A model generated the notes under the pieces. That model saw only the letters and a program-made list of their open reading frames with translations, searched no databases and had not been told where the DNA came from. DNA of 64,000 nucleotides from Acidobacteriota bacterium (lineage in GTDB: Bacteria > Acidobacteriota > Vicinamibacteria > Vicinamibacterales > 2-12-FULL-66-21), in contig JACPDI010000040.1 in the NCBI GenBank assembly GCA_016184105.1, forward strand, positions 1-64,000, written 5' to 3'. Below, in pieces: positions 25,641-35,358 of this stretch. Within the stretch, counting starts at the first letter, position 1; each line of letters begins with the position of its first letter. The translations under genes and the position numbers were made by a program.

Positions 25641-26996
25641 CTACATAACGCCGTCGCGCTGCAGCTGCGCAAACAGCTCGGTCTCGAGCTGCGCGCGCAG
25701 CGTGTCGATCTTGACGCGGTTCAGAATGTCTCCCGCGAACGCGTGGATGAGCATGTCGCGCGCCTCCCGCGCCGTCAGCCCGCGGGCGCGAAGGTAGAAC
25801 AGCGCCTCCTCATCGAGCTGACCGATCGCCGCCCCGTGCGTGCACTTCACGTCGTCGGCAAAGATCTCCAGCTGCGGCTTGGTGTTGATCTGCGCCTCGT
25901 CGGAGAGCACCAGCGCGCGGTTGGTCTGCTTCGCGTCGGTCTTCTGCGCGTCGGGCCGCACGATGATCTTGCCGTTGAACACCGCGCGCGAGCGCCCCGC
26001 GAGGATGCCCTTGTACAGCTCGTGGCTGCCGCAGTGGGGCTGGGCGTGGTCGATGAGCGTGTGGTTGTCCACCAGGCGCTGGCCGTCGCTGAGATAGAGG
26101 CCGTTCAGCGTGCAGTCCACCCCTTCGCCGTTGAGGATGGCGATCGCCTCGTTGCGCACGATCTGGCCGCCGAGCGTGAAGGCGTGCGACAGGAACGTGC
26201 TGCTCCGCGCGCAGCGGACCGCCTGCAGGCCGATATGAAAGCCCGCCGGCGCCTCGCGCTGATCCTTGTAGTGATCCACGATGGCGTTCTCGCCAATCTC
26301 GAACTCGGCCACGGCGTTCGTGAGGTACCGGGAGCCCTCCGCGCCCACGTAGCTCTCGACGATCCTGACCTGCGCGCCGTCGCCGACGATGCCGAGCACG
26401 CGCGGGTGTGTCATCACCGGCTCGGCGGCCGAAGCCGCCGACACGAACACGAGATGCACCGGGCGCTCGACGATCGCGCCGCGCGGCACGCGCAGGAACA
26501 CGCCGTCCTGCAGGAACGCGGTATTGAGCGCGACGAACGCACGGCTGTCGAACGCCGCGATCCGCCCCAGGAGCCCCTCGACCTCGCTGCCGCCTCTGGC
26601 CAGCGCCGCGGCGAGGCTTTCCACCTTCACCCCGCGCTGCCACTGCGCGGACGACAGCTCCGCCGAATACCGCCCGTTGATGACGACGACGCGCTGGGCG
26701 CGGCCGGTGTCGACCGCCTCGAGGAGCGCCGCCGCCGCGCCGCCCGCCTCTCCCGCCATCCGGAACGGCGTTTCGCCGATCGGCGAGATGTTCGTGAACC
26801 GCCACTCCTCGTCGCGCGTGGTCGGAATGCCCAGCTCGGCGAAGCGCGTCAGCGCCCGGCCGCGCAGCTCGCGCAGCCACGCGGCGTGCGATGCGCCGGC
26901 ACCGGCATTCAGGCGGTCGTACTCCAGAAGAAACGTGTTGGCGTGCGCGGTTTCCGCCACGCCGGTTGCGCCCTGTCCGATCGTGCGATCGCTCAC
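25641..26996 (-). CDS. sufD: SufD Fe-S cluster assembly protein
   Basis: 451 residues from GTG 26996, whose start overlaps the sufC stop (GTGA). The frame could run to ATG 27035, but that adds a basic shadow sequence. The beta-helix core of the SufB/SufD family shows IVDHYKDQREAPAGFHIGLQ, LNGLYLSDGQRLVDNHTLIDH, SHELYKGILAGRSRAVFNGKIIV and QINTKPQLEIFADDVKCTHGAAIG, with the conserved C-terminal His/Cys region. It forms the SufBC2D scaffold. Confidence 0.93.
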   Translation of the reverse strand: MSDRTIGQGATGVAETAHANTFLLEYDRLNAGAGASHAAWLRELRGRALTRFAELGIPTTRDEEWRFTNISPIGETPFRMAGEAGGAAAALLEAVDTGRAQRVVVINGRYSAELSSAQWQRGVKVESLAAALARGGSEVEGLLGRIAAFDSRAFVALNTAFLQDGVFLRVPRGAIVERPVHLVFVSAASAAEPVMTHPRVLGIVGDGAQVRIVESYVGAEGSRYLTNAVAEFEIGENAIVDHYKDQREAPAGFHIGLQAVRCARSSTFLSHAFTLGGQIVRNEAIAILNGEGVDCTLNGLYLSDGQRLVDNHTLIDHAQPHCGSHELYKGILAGRSRAVFNGKIIVRPDAQKTDAKQTNRALVLSDEAQINTKPQLEIFADDVKCTHGAAIGQLDEEALFYLRARGLTAREARDMLIHAFAGDILNRVKIDTLRAQLETELFAQLQRDGVM

Positions 26997-27763
26997 GCCC
27001 GGAGCGCCTCTGCGCGGGCGGCGTCCTCGACCCAACCGTAGCCCTTCTCTTCGAGCTCGAGCGCCAGGTCCTTGCGGCCGGACTTGACGATGCGCCCGTC
27101 AACGAGCACGTGCACGAAGTCGGGCACGATGTAGTTCAGCAGACGCTGGTAGTGCGTGACCACGATCATCGAACGATCCGGGGAGCGCAGCGCGTTGACG
27201 CCGGTCGACACCGTCTTCAGCGCGTCGATGTCCAGCCCCGAGTCGGTCTCGTCGAGGATCGCCAGCCGCGGCTCGAGCACCGTCATCTGGAAGATCTCGT
27301 TCCGCTTCTTCTCGCCGCCCGAGAATCCCTCGTTCACCGATCGCCCGAGCATCGCCTGGTCGATGTCGAGCAGCTGCGCCTTCTCGCGGATGAACTGCAT
27401 GAACTCCACGGCGTCGAGCTCCGGCTGCCCCTGGTGCGCGCGCTTCGCATTCAGCGCGGCCTTCAGGAAGTACGCGTTGTTCACGCCGGTGATCTCGACC
27501 GGGTACTGGAACGCCATGAAGACCCCTTCACGCGCCCGCTCGTCCGGATCCATCGAGAGCAGGTCCTTGCCGTCGTAGGTGACCTCGCCGCCGGTCACCT
27601 CGTATTGCGGGTGACCGGAGAGGGCGCGCGCGAGCGTGCTCTTCCCGGAGCCGTTCGGGCCCATGATGGCGTGCACTTCGCCACGGTCCACCCTGAGGTC
27701 GATCCCGCGCAGGATCTGCTTCCCTTCCGCGCGGACCTGCAGATTGCGAATCTCGAGCATCAT
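26993..27763 (-). CDS. sufC: SufC ATPase of the Fe-S scaffold complex
   Basis: 256 residues. ABC-type ATPase with Walker A GPNGSGKST, the SufC-specific FMAFQYPVEITGV stretch, signature EGFSGGEKKRNEIFQM, Walker B LAILDETDSGLDIDALKTV and switch VVTHYQRLLNYI. Two adjacent ATGs (27763 and 27760); the first overlaps the sufB stop by one base (TAATG). It powers conformational change in SufBC2D. Confidence 0.96.
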   Translation of the reverse strand: MMLEIRNLQVRAEGKQILRGIDLRVDRGEVHAIMGPNGSGKSTLARALSGHPQYEVTGGEVTYDGKDLLSMDPDERAREGVFMAFQYPVEITGVNNAYFLKAALNAKRAHQGQPELDAVEFMQFIREKAQLLDIDQAMLGRSVNEGFSGGEKKRNEIFQMTVLEPRLAILDETDSGLDIDALKTVSTGVNALRSPDRSMIVVTHYQRLLNYIVPDFVHVLVDGRIVKSGRKDLALELEEKGYGWVEDAARAEALRA

Positions 27764-29208
27764 TACCCTACTGATCCTTCCAGGCTGACGCTGAGGAGCT
27801 TCTGGGCCTCCACAGCGAATTCCATCGGCAGCTCGCGGAATACTTCCTTGCAGAAGCCGCTGACGATCATGTTCACCGCGTCCTCGGTGGGCAGGCCGCG
27901 CTGGCGCAGGTAGAAGATCTGGTCTTCGCCGATCTTCGACGTCGACGCCTCGTGCTCGACCTGCGCGGTCGTGTTCTTGATCTCGAGGTACGGGAACGTG
28001 TGCGCGCCGCACTTGTCGCCGATGAGCAGCGAGTCGCACTGCGAGTAGTTCCGCGCGTTCGCCGCGTTCTTGCCGACCTTCACGGCACCGCGATACGTGT
28101 TCTGGCCGAAGCCGGCCGAGATCCCCTTCGACACGATGGTGCTCTTCGTGCCCTTGCCGAGGTGGATCATCTTCGTGCCGGTGTCCGCCTGCTGCCGGTT
28201 GTTCGTGACGGCGACCGAGTAGAACTCGCCCACCGAGTAGTCCCCCTGCAGGATGCAGCTCGGATACTTCCACGTGATCGCCGAGCCGGTCTCCACCTGG
28301 GTCCACGTGATCTTCGACCGCGTCCCCTTGCAGAGACCGCGCTTGGTCACGAAGTTGTAGATGCCCCCCTTGCCGTCCTTGTCGCCGGGGTACCAGTTCT
28401 GCACCGTCGAGTACTTGATCGTGGCATCCTGCAGCGCGACCAGCTCCACGACCGCCGCGTGCAGCTGGTTTTCATCGCGCATCGGCGCCGTGCATCCCTC
28501 GAGGTAGCTCACCGACGCCCCCTCTTCCGCGACGATCAGCGTCCGCTCGAACTGCCCCGTGTTCTTCGCGTTGATCCGGAAGTACGTGGACAGCTCCATC
28601 GGGCACTTCACCCCCCTGGGGATGTAGGCGAACGAGCCGTCGCTGAAGACCGCGGAGTTCAGCGCGGCGAAGTAGTTGTCCGAGTACGGCACGACCGACC
28701 CGAGGTACTTCCGCACCAGGTCCGGATGCGCCTGCACCGCCTCGGAGAACGAGCAGAAGATGATCCCGAGCCCCTTCAGCTTCTCGCGGAAGGTCGTCGC
28801 GACCGACACGCTGTCGAACACCGCGTCCACGGCGACACCCGCCAGCAGCTTCTGCTCCTCGAGCGGAATCCCCAGCTTCTCGAACGTCCGCCGCACCTCG
28901 GGGTCGACCTCATCCAGCGAGTTGAGCTTCGGCCGGTTCTTCGGCGCCGAGTAGTAGACGATGCTCTGGTAGTCGATCGGGTCGTAGTGCACGTTGTGCC
29001 ACGTGGGCTCCTTCATCGTGAGCCAGAGGCGATACGCCTTCAGGCGCCACTCGAGCAGCCACTCGGGCTCGTGCTTCTTCGACGAGATCAGCCGGATGAC
29101 ATCCTCGTCGAGCCCCTTCGGGATCTCCTCCGTTTCAACGTGCGTCTCGAAGCCGTACTTGTATTCCTGCTTCGCGAGCTGTTCGATCGTTTCGTTGGCT
29201 GTCGACAT
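27763..29208 (-). CDS. sufB: SufB Fe-S scaffold protein
   Basis: 481 residues from ATG 29208 ([20 protein letters not shown]). The beta-helix core shows [46 protein letters not shown], the TRGLCKG-like [16 protein letters not shown] segment, [18 protein letters not shown] and [16 protein letters not shown]. Conserved cysteines assemble the nascent cluster. Very strongly conserved. A CCTGAAC heptamer array lies between it and sufA. Confidence 0.96.
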   Translation of the reverse strand: MSTANETIEQLAKQEYKYGFETHVETEEIPKGLDEDVIRLISSKKHEPEWLLEWRLKAYRLWLTMKEPTWHNVHYDPIDYQSIVYYSAPKNRPKLNSLDEVDPEVRRTFEKLGIPLEEQKLLAGVAVDAVFDSVSVATTFREKLKGLGIIFCSFSEAVQAHPDLVRKYLGSVVPYSDNYFAALNSAVFSDGSFAYIPRGVKCPMELSTYFRINAKNTGQFERTLIVAEEGASVSYLEGCTAPMRDENQLHAAVVELVALQDATIKYSTVQNWYPGDKDGKGGIYNFVTKRGLCKGTRSKITWTQVETGSAITWKYPSCILQGDYSVGEFYSVAVTNNRQQADTGTKMIHLGKGTKSTIVSKGISAGFGQNTYRGAVKVGKNAANARNYSQCDSLLIGDKCGAHTFPYLEIKNTTAQVEHEASTSKIGEDQIFYLRQRGLPTEDAVNMIVSGFCKEVFRELPMEFAVEAQKLLSVSLEGSVG

Positions 29209-29211
29209 CGT

Positions 29212-29232
29212 CCTGAACCCTGAACCCTGAAC
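29212..29232. repeat. CCTGAAC heptamer array
   Basis: Three perfect tandem 7-base units CCTGAAC at 29212-29232, in the 26-base gap between the sufB start and the sufA stop. Confidence 0.75.
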
Positions 29233-29234
29233 GC

Positions 29235-29561
29235 TTAGACGCTGAACGACGTCCCGCACCCGCACGTGGACTTCGCGTTCGGATTCTGAAAAATGAACCC
29301 CTTGCTGAGCAGGCTCGTGTCGTAGTCGAGCACCGTTCCGTCGAGCACGCGCAGGCTCTTAGGGTCGACGAACACCCTCGCCCCGTTCGGGCCCTCGAAC
29401 ACACGATCGGCATCCTTCGGACCGGCTTCCCATCCGAAGACGTAGCTGAATCCGGAGCAGCCGCCCGCCTTGACGCCGATGCGCAGGCCACCGCCCGTCA
29501 GCCCGTTCTTGTCGAGCATCCTGGTGATGATTCCCGCGGCGTTCTCGCTAATCTGCAACAT
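29235..29561 (-). CDS. sufA: SufA/IscA-type A-carrier protein
   Basis: 108 residues from ATG 29561. HesB/IscA fold: [28 protein letters not shown] with the first Cys, [19 protein letters not shown], and the terminal CGCGTSF pair. It carries assembled clusters to targets. It lies between the Rrf2 regulator and sufB; a longer frame to 29615 overlaps the regulator and is not used. Confidence 0.94.
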   Translation of the reverse strand: MLQISENAAGIITRMLDKNGLTGGGLRIGVKAGGCSGFSYVFGWEAGPKDADRVFEGPNGARVFVDPKSLRVLDGTVLDYDTSLLSKGFIFQNPNAKSTCGCGTSFSV

Positions 29562-29568
29562 CGTCCGC

Positions 29569-30030
29569 CTAGCTCCGCACTTCGAGTTTCTTCGTGAACG
29601 CCGCCGGAGCGGCAACCGGCTCGTCGATCGTCAGATCCTGCACGCTGCAGGTCGCCAGCGCCGAGACGATCCGATCCTTGATGCGCCACAGCGGGTCGCG
29701 CACGCTGCAGGAGGAGTACTGGTCGCAGTCGGTGTCCTCGACCGAGCACGCGGTGACCGTCAGGGGTCCGTCAATCGCCTGGATGACGTCGGCGACGGAG
29801 ATGGCCGTCGCCGGGCGCGCCAGCCGGTACCCGCCACGCGTGCCCTGGTGCGACGACAGCAGACCGCGCTGCACGAGGCGCTGCAGCACCTTCGCGAGCA
29901 GCTCGACGGGAATGTCGTACTGCCGCGCGATCTCCCGAGCGCTCGCCGCACCGCGGTCCGACTGGGCGGCCAGGTGCTTCATCGCGATCAACGCGTAATC
30001 CGACTTCTTCGAGAGCCTCAGCATAGACAC
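29569..30030 (-). CDS. Rrf2-family Fe-S sensing repressor of the suf operon
   Basis: 153 residues. Winged helix-turn-helix: LRLSKKSDYALIAMKHLA, SAREIARQYDIPVELLAKVLQRL, GLLSSHQGTRGGYRLARP. The sensing loop CSVEDTDCDQYSSC supplies three cysteines for a cluster as in IscR and SufR-type Rrf2 proteins. First gene of the suf run (rrf2-sufABCDSUT), so it most likely autoregulates the operon according to Fe-S status. MSMLRL and MLRL starts are both possible. Palindromes overlap its promoter. Confidence 0.92.
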   Translation of the reverse strand: MSMLRLSKKSDYALIAMKHLAAQSDRGAASAREIARQYDIPVELLAKVLQRLVQRGLLSSHQGTRGGYRLARPATAISVADVIQAIDGPLTVTACSVEDTDCDQYSSCSVRDPLWRIKDRIVSALATCSVQDLTIDEPVAAPAAFTKKLEVRS

Positions 30031-30040
30031 TCCGGTGTAA

Positions 30041-30089
30041 TTCCGACCGGAAACGTCCTATTTTAATCCGACCGTTCCGGTCGGATCAA
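30041..30089 (-). promoter_or_regulatory. suf operon promoter with two palindromic operators
   Basis: On the minus strand TTGATC (30089-30084) and TAAAAT (30065-30060) form a -35/-10 pair 18 bases apart. The spacer is filled by ATCCGACCG-N3-CGGTCGGAT (30066-30086, perfect nine-base arms). A second palindrome TTCCG-AC-CGGAA (30041-30052) sits near the expected start of transcription. Both contain CCGACCGGAA-like cores. The placement suits repression by the Rrf2 protein. Confidence 0.65.
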
Positions 30090-30125
30090 GCAGGACCCGA
30101 GCAACTCGTGCTAAGTCCCTGGATA

Positions 30126-31256
30126 TCAATACTTAGGCTGGGTCGGATCGATGCGATCGATCCACGCGAGGATGCCCCCTTCGAGGTTGTGGGCGTTTCG
30201 GTATCCCTGCCCCCGGAGGAAGTGCGTGGCCCGCGCGCTTCTGAGGCCCGACCGGCACTGGAGGATGACCTCGCGATCCTTGGGGATTTCAGCCAGGCGC
30301 TCGCTGAGCTGTCCGAGTGGGATGAGTTGCGCCCCCGGGATCCGGCAGATGTCGTACTCGGACGGCTCCCGCACGTCCACGAGCACGAAGTCCGCGCGCC
30401 GATCCATCCGCTCCTTCAGTTCTTCAACAGTCACGCTGTCGGAATCCTCCGTCACGATGCCGTCGCAGTACTCGTCGTAATCCTGCAGGGTCGTGATCGC
30501 CGGCGCGTCCCCACAGACCGGGCACTGCGGGTCGCGATCCAATTTCAGCTCGCGGAAGCGCATCGCGAGCGCGTCGAAGACGAGGAGGCGGCCGATGAGC
30601 GGCTCTCCTTCACCGAGCGCCAGCTTCGTGGCTTCCGCGGCCTGGATTGCGCCGATGATGCCCGGCAGGACGCCCAGCACGCCCCCTTCGGCGCAGTTCT
30701 GAATCAACCCTGGCGGCGGCGGATCGGGATGGAGGCAACGGTAGCAGGGTCCCCCCTTCGCCGCGAAGACCGCGGCCTGCCCCTCGAACCGGAAGATGCT
30801 GCCGTACACGTTCGGCCGTCCCGACAGCACGCACGCGTCGTTCACCAGGTAGCGCGTCGCGAAGTTGTCGCTCCCGTCCACCACGATGTCGTAGTCGCGC
30901 ACCAGGTCCAGGGCGACGGCCGCGCGGAACGGCGTGTCGTGCTCGCGGACCGTGATCGCCGGGTTGAGCGCGCGGAGGCGCGCGGCGGCGACGGCGAGCT
31001 TGGGGCGCCCCACGTCCGCGTCGGTGTAGAGCACCTGGCGCTGGAGATTGTGAACGTCGACGCGGTCGAACTCGACGAGACCGAGGGTGCCGATTCCGGC
31101 CGCCGCGAGGTAGAGCGTCGCGGGAGACCCCAGCCCTCCGGCGCCGATGCACAGCACGCGCGCCGCTTTCAGGCGTTGCTGCCCGGCCACGCCGACCTCG
31201 GGCATCGCGAGATGGCGCGCATAACGGCGGCGTTCGTCGGCGGACAGCTCAGGCAT
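30126..31256 (-). CDS. MoeB/ThiF-type adenylyltransferase with rhodanese domain
   Basis: 376 residues. The N-terminal E1-like domain shows RYARHLAMPEVGVAGQQRLK, VLCIGAGGLGSPATLYLAAAG, DGSDNFATRYLVNDAC, and zinc cysteines in CYRCLHP and CPVCG. The C-terminal rhodanese domain (about 275-376) has active Cys in ILQCRSGLRS. Such MoeZ/MoeBR proteins adenylate and sulfurate ThiS/MoaD-like carrier proteins for cysteine, molybdopterin or thiamine synthesis. It is transcribed towards the suf operon, ending 95 bases before the rrf2 start, but the suf promoter lies in that gap. Confidence 0.9.
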   Translation of the reverse strand: MPELSADERRRYARHLAMPEVGVAGQQRLKAARVLCIGAGGLGSPATLYLAAAGIGTLGLVEFDRVDVHNLQRQVLYTDADVGRPKLAVAAARLRALNPAITVREHDTPFRAAVALDLVRDYDIVVDGSDNFATRYLVNDACVLSGRPNVYGSIFRFEGQAAVFAAKGGPCYRCLHPDPPPPGLIQNCAEGGVLGVLPGIIGAIQAAEATKLALGEGEPLIGRLLVFDALAMRFRELKLDRDPQCPVCGDAPAITTLQDYDEYCDGIVTEDSDSVTVEELKERMDRRADFVLVDVREPSEYDICRIPGAQLIPLGQLSERLAEIPKDREVILQCRSGLRSARATHFLRGQGYRNAHNLEGGILAWIDRIDPTQPKY

Positions 31257-31300
31257 GCGACCCTCTAGATCATACCGCCGCTTTCGCCTAACATTCGAGC

Positions 31301-32584
31301 GTGGTTCCCGAACAATTCATCGCCGGCCTCGCGCTCGGCCTCGGCGCGGCGGTGGCCGTGTATCTCTGGGTTCGCGGGCGCAGCGCTGCCGAGGTCGCCG
31401 ATGCCCGCGCGCGCCTCGACGCGGAGCGCCGCGCGGGCGAGGAGAAGCTGGCGCTGCTTCGCGACACGGAATCGCGCATGAAGGACACGTTCGACGCGCT
31501 GTCGAAGCACGCGCTCGAGACCAACAACCGATCGTTCCTCGCGCTGGCGGAAACCAAGTTCGCGCAGCTCAAACAGCACGCCGAGACGGACCTCACCGCG
31601 CGGCAGAAGGCGTTCACCGATATCGTCCAGCCGCTCACAGACACGCTGGCGAAGGTGGACACCAAGCTGCAGGATGTCGAGAAGCAGCGGGTCGGCGACT
31701 ACTCGGCGCTGAGCGAGCAGCTCAAGTCGCTCGCGACCACACAGGTCGACCTCAAGCAGGAAACCTCGAAGCTCGTCACCGCCCTGCGCACGCCTCACAT
31801 CCGCGGGCGCTGGGGAGAAATCCAGCTTCGCCGCGTCGTCGAGATGGCGGAGATGGTGGAACACTGCGACTTCGTCGAGCAGCAGCGCGCGACATCCGGC
31901 GATGACCGGCGGCTCACGCCGGACCTCATCGTGCGGCTGCCCGGTGGAAAGAACATCATCGTGGACGCGAAGGCCCCCCTGGCCGCGTACCTCGACTCGA
32001 TCGAGTGCGCCGACGAGGGGACGAAGGAACTGAAGCTGCGCGATCACGCGCGGCAGGTCCGCCAGCACATGGAGGCGCTGGGATCCAAGGCGTACTGGGA
32101 CCAGTTCGAACACACGCCGGACATGGTGTTCATGTTCCTGCCGGGCGAGACCTTCTTCAGCGCGGCGCTGCAGCACGACCCCACGCTCATCGAATACGGC
32201 GTGGCGCGACGCGTCATCCCCGCGAGCCCGACGACGCTCATCGCGCTGCTGCGGGCGGTGGCGTACGGCTGGCGCCAGGAGAAACTGACGGAGAACGCGC
32301 AGGAGATCAGCGCGCTCGGGCGTGAGCTGTACGACCGCGTGCGCGTGATGGCGACACACCTCGACAGGCTCGGAAAGAGCCTGGACCGCGCCGTGGAGGG
32401 CTACAACAAGACGCTCCGGTCGGTGGAGAGCCGCGTGCTGGTCACCGCGCGCAAGTTCCGCGAGATGGGCGTGACGTCTCCCGATGACCTCCCGGAGCTC
32501 GAACCCATCGAGCGCGTCCCGCAGAGCGTCGGGCAGCCGGAGATTGCGGGACTTATCGAGGACGCAGAGGCGGAGGAGGTTTAG
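31301..32584 (+). CDS. rmuC: RmuC-family DNA recombination protein
   Basis: 427 residues from GTG 31301. A single N-terminal membrane helix ([18 protein letters not shown]) is followed by a long coiled coil (about 30-160). The RmuC domain then shows [65 protein letters not shown] and [21 protein letters not shown]. The domain is restriction-endonuclease-like (D..DAK). RmuC limits inversions at short inverted repeats in E. coli, which is of interest in this palindrome-rich window. It is divergent from the MoeB/rhodanese gene. Confidence 0.92.
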   Translation: MVPEQFIAGLALGLGAAVAVYLWVRGRSAAEVADARARLDAERRAGEEKLALLRDTESRMKDTFDALSKHALETNNRSFLALAETKFAQLKQHAETDLTARQKAFTDIVQPLTDTLAKVDTKLQDVEKQRVGDYSALSEQLKSLATTQVDLKQETSKLVTALRTPHIRGRWGEIQLRRVVEMAEMVEHCDFVEQQRATSGDDRRLTPDLIVRLPGGKNIIVDAKAPLAAYLDSIECADEGTKELKLRDHARQVRQHMEALGSKAYWDQFEHTPDMVFMFLPGETFFSAALQHDPTLIEYGVARRVIPASPTTLIALLRAVAYGWRQEKLTENAQEISALGRELYDRVRVMATHLDRLGKSLDRAVEGYNKTLRSVESRVLVTARKFREMGVTSPDDLPELEPIERVPQSVGQPEIAGLIEDAEAEEV

Positions 32585-32633
32585 AAAGGCCAAACGCACG
32601 CGTCCCGGCGTCCAATCTGCTGTGGGAGCTTCC

Positions 32634-33371
32634 GTGTTGAAAATCCTCACATCCTCCGGTTCTCAAATTCTCAGATTCACGCTCGTGCTGGGTCTGGCCG
32701 CCCCCGCTGCCTTCGCGCAGGCGGCGCAGCCCGCCGACGTGCGCGTGCCGACCGTCGTGACTCACGGCGAGGCCACCGTCAGGCGCGCGCCGGACCGGGC
32801 GTTTGTCGACCTCGCGGTCGAGACCCGCGCGCAGACGCCGAAAGACGCGAGCACGCGCAACGCCCAACTGATGACGGCGGTGCAGGAGAAGGTCCGCGCG
32901 CTGGGCGTGCCCGCCGACGCGCTGCGCACGCGCGGCTACCAGCTGAACCCGGAGTTCGATTACGTGAACGGCCGTCAGATCCCGCGCGGCTACACGGCCC
33001 GGAATCACATCGAGGTGCGCCTGGACAAGCTGGAGCAGCTCGGCGACGTGATCGACACGGCAATCGCCGCCGGTGCCACCCACGCCGGTTCGGTCCGCTT
33101 CGACCTGCGTGAGCGGGACCTCCTGGAGCGCGAGGCGCTCAAGCAGGCGGTGGCGGACGCGCGGGCGCGCGCCGAGGCCGCCGCGGCCGGCGCCGGATCT
33201 GCCGTCGCGCGGATCCTGAAGATCGAGGAAGGGGCCACCGACGTCCCGCCGCCGATCCCCTACATGGCCGCCGCGCGCATGGAAGCCAAACAGGCGATGC
33301 CCACGCCGATTGCCGCTGGCGAGATCGAAATCCGCGCCACGGTCACGCTGACCGCGGAACTGAAACCCTGA
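32634..33371 (+). CDS. SIMPL-domain periplasmic protein
   Basis: 245 residues from GTG 32634 (GGGAGC upstream). A signal peptide (about 1-28, ending AFAQA) is followed by the SIMPL/DUF541 domain: VVTHGEATVRRAPDRAFVDLAVETRAQTP, VRALGVPADALRTRGYQLNPEFDY and a C-terminal AGEIEIRATVTLTAEL strand. The family is exported and of poorly known function, often linked to oxidative or membrane stress. The leader codons include a CTCAAATTC-type short repeat. It lies 49 bases after rmuC and is probably co-transcribed. Confidence 0.85.
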   Translation: MLKILTSSGSQILRFTLVLGLAAPAAFAQAAQPADVRVPTVVTHGEATVRRAPDRAFVDLAVETRAQTPKDASTRNAQLMTAVQEKVRALGVPADALRTRGYQLNPEFDYVNGRQIPRGYTARNHIEVRLDKLEQLGDVIDTAIAAGATHAGSVRFDLRERDLLEREALKQAVADARARAEAAAAGAGSAVARILKIEEGATDVPPPIPYMAAARMEAKQAMPTPIAAGEIEIRATVTLTAELKP

Positions 33372-33375
33372 CGGT

Positions 33376-34170
33376 CTAGTCCACCGGGCAGGCGATGCGG
33401 AACCCGATGCTGTAGGAGTACGTGTCGGGGGGCACCTTGTGACGGTAGCTGCAGGTGAGCATCTTCGGGTCGGAGGTGGGCCATCCGCCCCCGCGGAGCA
33501 CGCGCAGCGCGCCGCGCGAGGGGCCGCGCGGATTCCGCTCGGGCGAGCGCGTGTAGTAGTCCGCCGCGTACCAGGCGGACACCCATTCCCACACGTTGCC
33601 GATCACGTCGCAGACGCCGAACGCGTTCGGCTCGTAGCGGTGCACCGGCGTCGTGCCGGCGGCGGCCCTGTCGTGCGGATTCAGCAGGAAGTTGGCGCGC
33701 GACGGGTCGAGCGCGTCTCCCCACGGCAGGCGGTCGGTCGATCCCGCCCGCGCCGCATACTCCCACTCGGCCTCCGTGGCGAGGCGGACAGGCCGCCCCA
33801 GCAAAGACGTTAACCACTGGCAGTACGCGAACGCGTCCTCCCACCGGACGAGGGTCACCGGGTGGTCCGCGCGTTCCTCGGGCTGAAGGCCGTCAACCCA
33901 CGCGTAAGCCGCCGCCGCGGCGCGGAACGCGTGCTCGCGATCGCGCCCCCCGGTCGCCACGATGAGGGGAAGTTCGTGCACGGCCGGCGGGCGGTGCCCT
34001 GTCTCCCGCAGGAAGCGCGCGTACTGGGCCACGGTCACCGGGTGGACACCGATCTCGAACGGGTCGATCGCCACGACGTGCGCGGGACGTTCGTCCTCCT
34101 CCCCGTCGTCGGCGCCCATGATGAACTGACCCGCGGCGATTCTGACCGTTTCCGGCAAAGTGTCCGGCAT
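33376..34170 (-). CDS. FGE/SUMF1-family protein
   Basis: 264 residues. The C-type-lectin-like FGE-sulfatase fold: AAGQFIMGADDGEEDERPAHVV, FEIGVHPVTVAQYARFL, HPVTLVRWEDAFAYCQWL, RLATEAEWEYAARAG, NVWEWVSAWY and LRGGGW. True formylglycine-generating enzymes use two C-terminal cysteines; here the region reads MLTCSYRHKVPPDTYSYSIGFRIACP. The spacing is unlike the catalytic pair, so it may instead be one of the many non-sulfatase FGE-like proteins. No signal peptide and no adjacent sulfatase. It is convergent with the SIMPL gene, four bases apart. Confidence 0.85.
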   Translation of the reverse strand: MPDTLPETVRIAAGQFIMGADDGEEDERPAHVVAIDPFEIGVHPVTVAQYARFLRETGHRPPAVHELPLIVATGGRDREHAFRAAAAAYAWVDGLQPEERADHPVTLVRWEDAFAYCQWLTSLLGRPVRLATEAEWEYAARAGSTDRLPWGDALDPSRANFLLNPHDRAAAGTTPVHRYEPNAFGVCDVIGNVWEWVSAWYAADYYTRSPERNPRGPSRGALRVLRGGGWPTSDPKMLTCSYRHKVPPDTYSYSIGFRIACPVD

Positions 34171-34214
34171 GCCCGCCGACGGGGAACACTACCAGATTCG
34201 ACTAGACTGATGCC

Positions 34215-35351
34215 ATGCGTCTCGAACAGTTCGCCATGGAACGCATGCAGTCGACGTGGGAGAACCGCGTGGAGATCAACCTCTCCGAGAGCGGCGTCCA
34301 CCCCCTGCGTGTTGAAGAACTCTGCACCACAGAGGAGTTGCAGTCGCTCCTCCTGCGGCAGGAACTGGTGTACACGCAGTCGAACGGCACGCCGGAACTG
34401 CGCGGGATGATCGCCGCCATCTATCCCGGCGCGACGGCGGACCACGTCGAGGTCACCAACGGCGGCTCGGAGGCCAACTGCATTTCGGTGTGGAACCTGG
34501 TCGATCCTGGCGACGACGTCGTCATGATGGTGCCCAACTACATGCAGGCGTGGGGGCTCGCGCGGGGTTTCGGCGGCACGGTGAAGCCCTGGGCGCTGCG
34601 GGAGGTCCGCGAAGGATCAGCCACGCGCTGGCGCGTGGACCTCGACGCGCTCGCCTCGCTGGTCACCGCGAAGACGAAGCTGATTCTGATCTGCAATCCC
34701 AATAACCCGACGGGCGCCAGGCTGACCGACGCCGACCTCGAGGCCATCTGCCGCATCGCCGCGGCGCACGGCGCCTGGGTGCTGTCAGACGAGATCTACC
34801 GCGGCGCCGAGCTTGACGGTGTGGAGACGCCTTCGGTCTGGGGACGATACGACCGCGCGATCGTGACGAGCGGGCTGTCGAAGGCGTACGGCCTGCCCGG
34901 CCTGCGGATCGGATGGATCGTCGCGCCGCCCGAACTCATCGCGCGCCTGTGGTCGTACCACGACTACACGACGATCGCGCCTGGGGCCATGAGCGACCTG
35001 CTCGCGCGCGTGGCGCTCGAGCCCGCGCGGCGCCGGCAGATCCTCGCGCGGACGCGCCAGATGATCGCCGCCAACTATCCCGTGGTGCGCGAATGGCTCG
35101 CCGCGTACGGCGACCAGTTCCGGCACGCGCCGCCCGAAGCCGGCGCGATCGTGTACGTGGCCTACAAGTACCCGATCAACTCCACGGAGCTGATCCTGCG
35201 GCTGAAGGACGAGCACAGCGTGCTCATCGTGCCGGGCGATCACTTCCACATGGACGGGTACTTCCGCCTGGGATTCGGATCGCACACCGGGTACCTGCGG
35301 GAGGGACTGGGGCGGCTGAACGTGCTGCTGGAGTCGCTGGCCAAGGTATAG
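34215..35351 (+). CDS. Class I/II PLP aminotransferase
   Basis: 378 residues. It shows ELVYTQSNGTPELRGMIAAIYPG, VTNGGSEANCISVW, LILICNPNNPTGARLTDADL, SDEIYRGAEL, and the PLP lysine in TSGLSKAYGLPGLRIGWIVAPP. It resembles the aspartate-aminotransferase fold I group that also contains capreomycidine-synthase-like enzymes. The substrate is not evident. The next gene, seven bases downstream, is a homoserine-dehydrogenase-like protein, so an amino-acid pathway around homoserine, threonine or methionine is plausible. Confidence 0.88.
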   Translation: MRLEQFAMERMQSTWENRVEINLSESGVHPLRVEELCTTEELQSLLLRQELVYTQSNGTPELRGMIAAIYPGATADHVEVTNGGSEANCISVWNLVDPGDDVVMMVPNYMQAWGLARGFGGTVKPWALREVREGSATRWRVDLDALASLVTAKTKLILICNPNNPTGARLTDADLEAICRIAAAHGAWVLSDEIYRGAELDGVETPSVWGRYDRAIVTSGLSKAYGLPGLRIGWIVAPPELIARLWSYHDYTTIAPGAMSDLLARVALEPARRRQILARTRQMIAANYPVVREWLAAYGDQFRHAPPEAGAIVYVAYKYPINSTELILRLKDEHSVLIVPGDHFHMDGYFRLGFGSHTGYLREGLGRLNVLLESLAKV

Positions 35352-35358
35352 GCGTCCC

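Noticed and set aside
30126-31256. The MoeB/rhodanese gene as first gene of the suf operon
   Set aside because: A clear promoter with operators lies between it and rrf2.
33376-34170. Active formylglycine-generating enzyme
   Set aside because: The C-terminal Cys pair is not spaced as in the enzyme and there is no sulfatase nearby; left as FGE-like.
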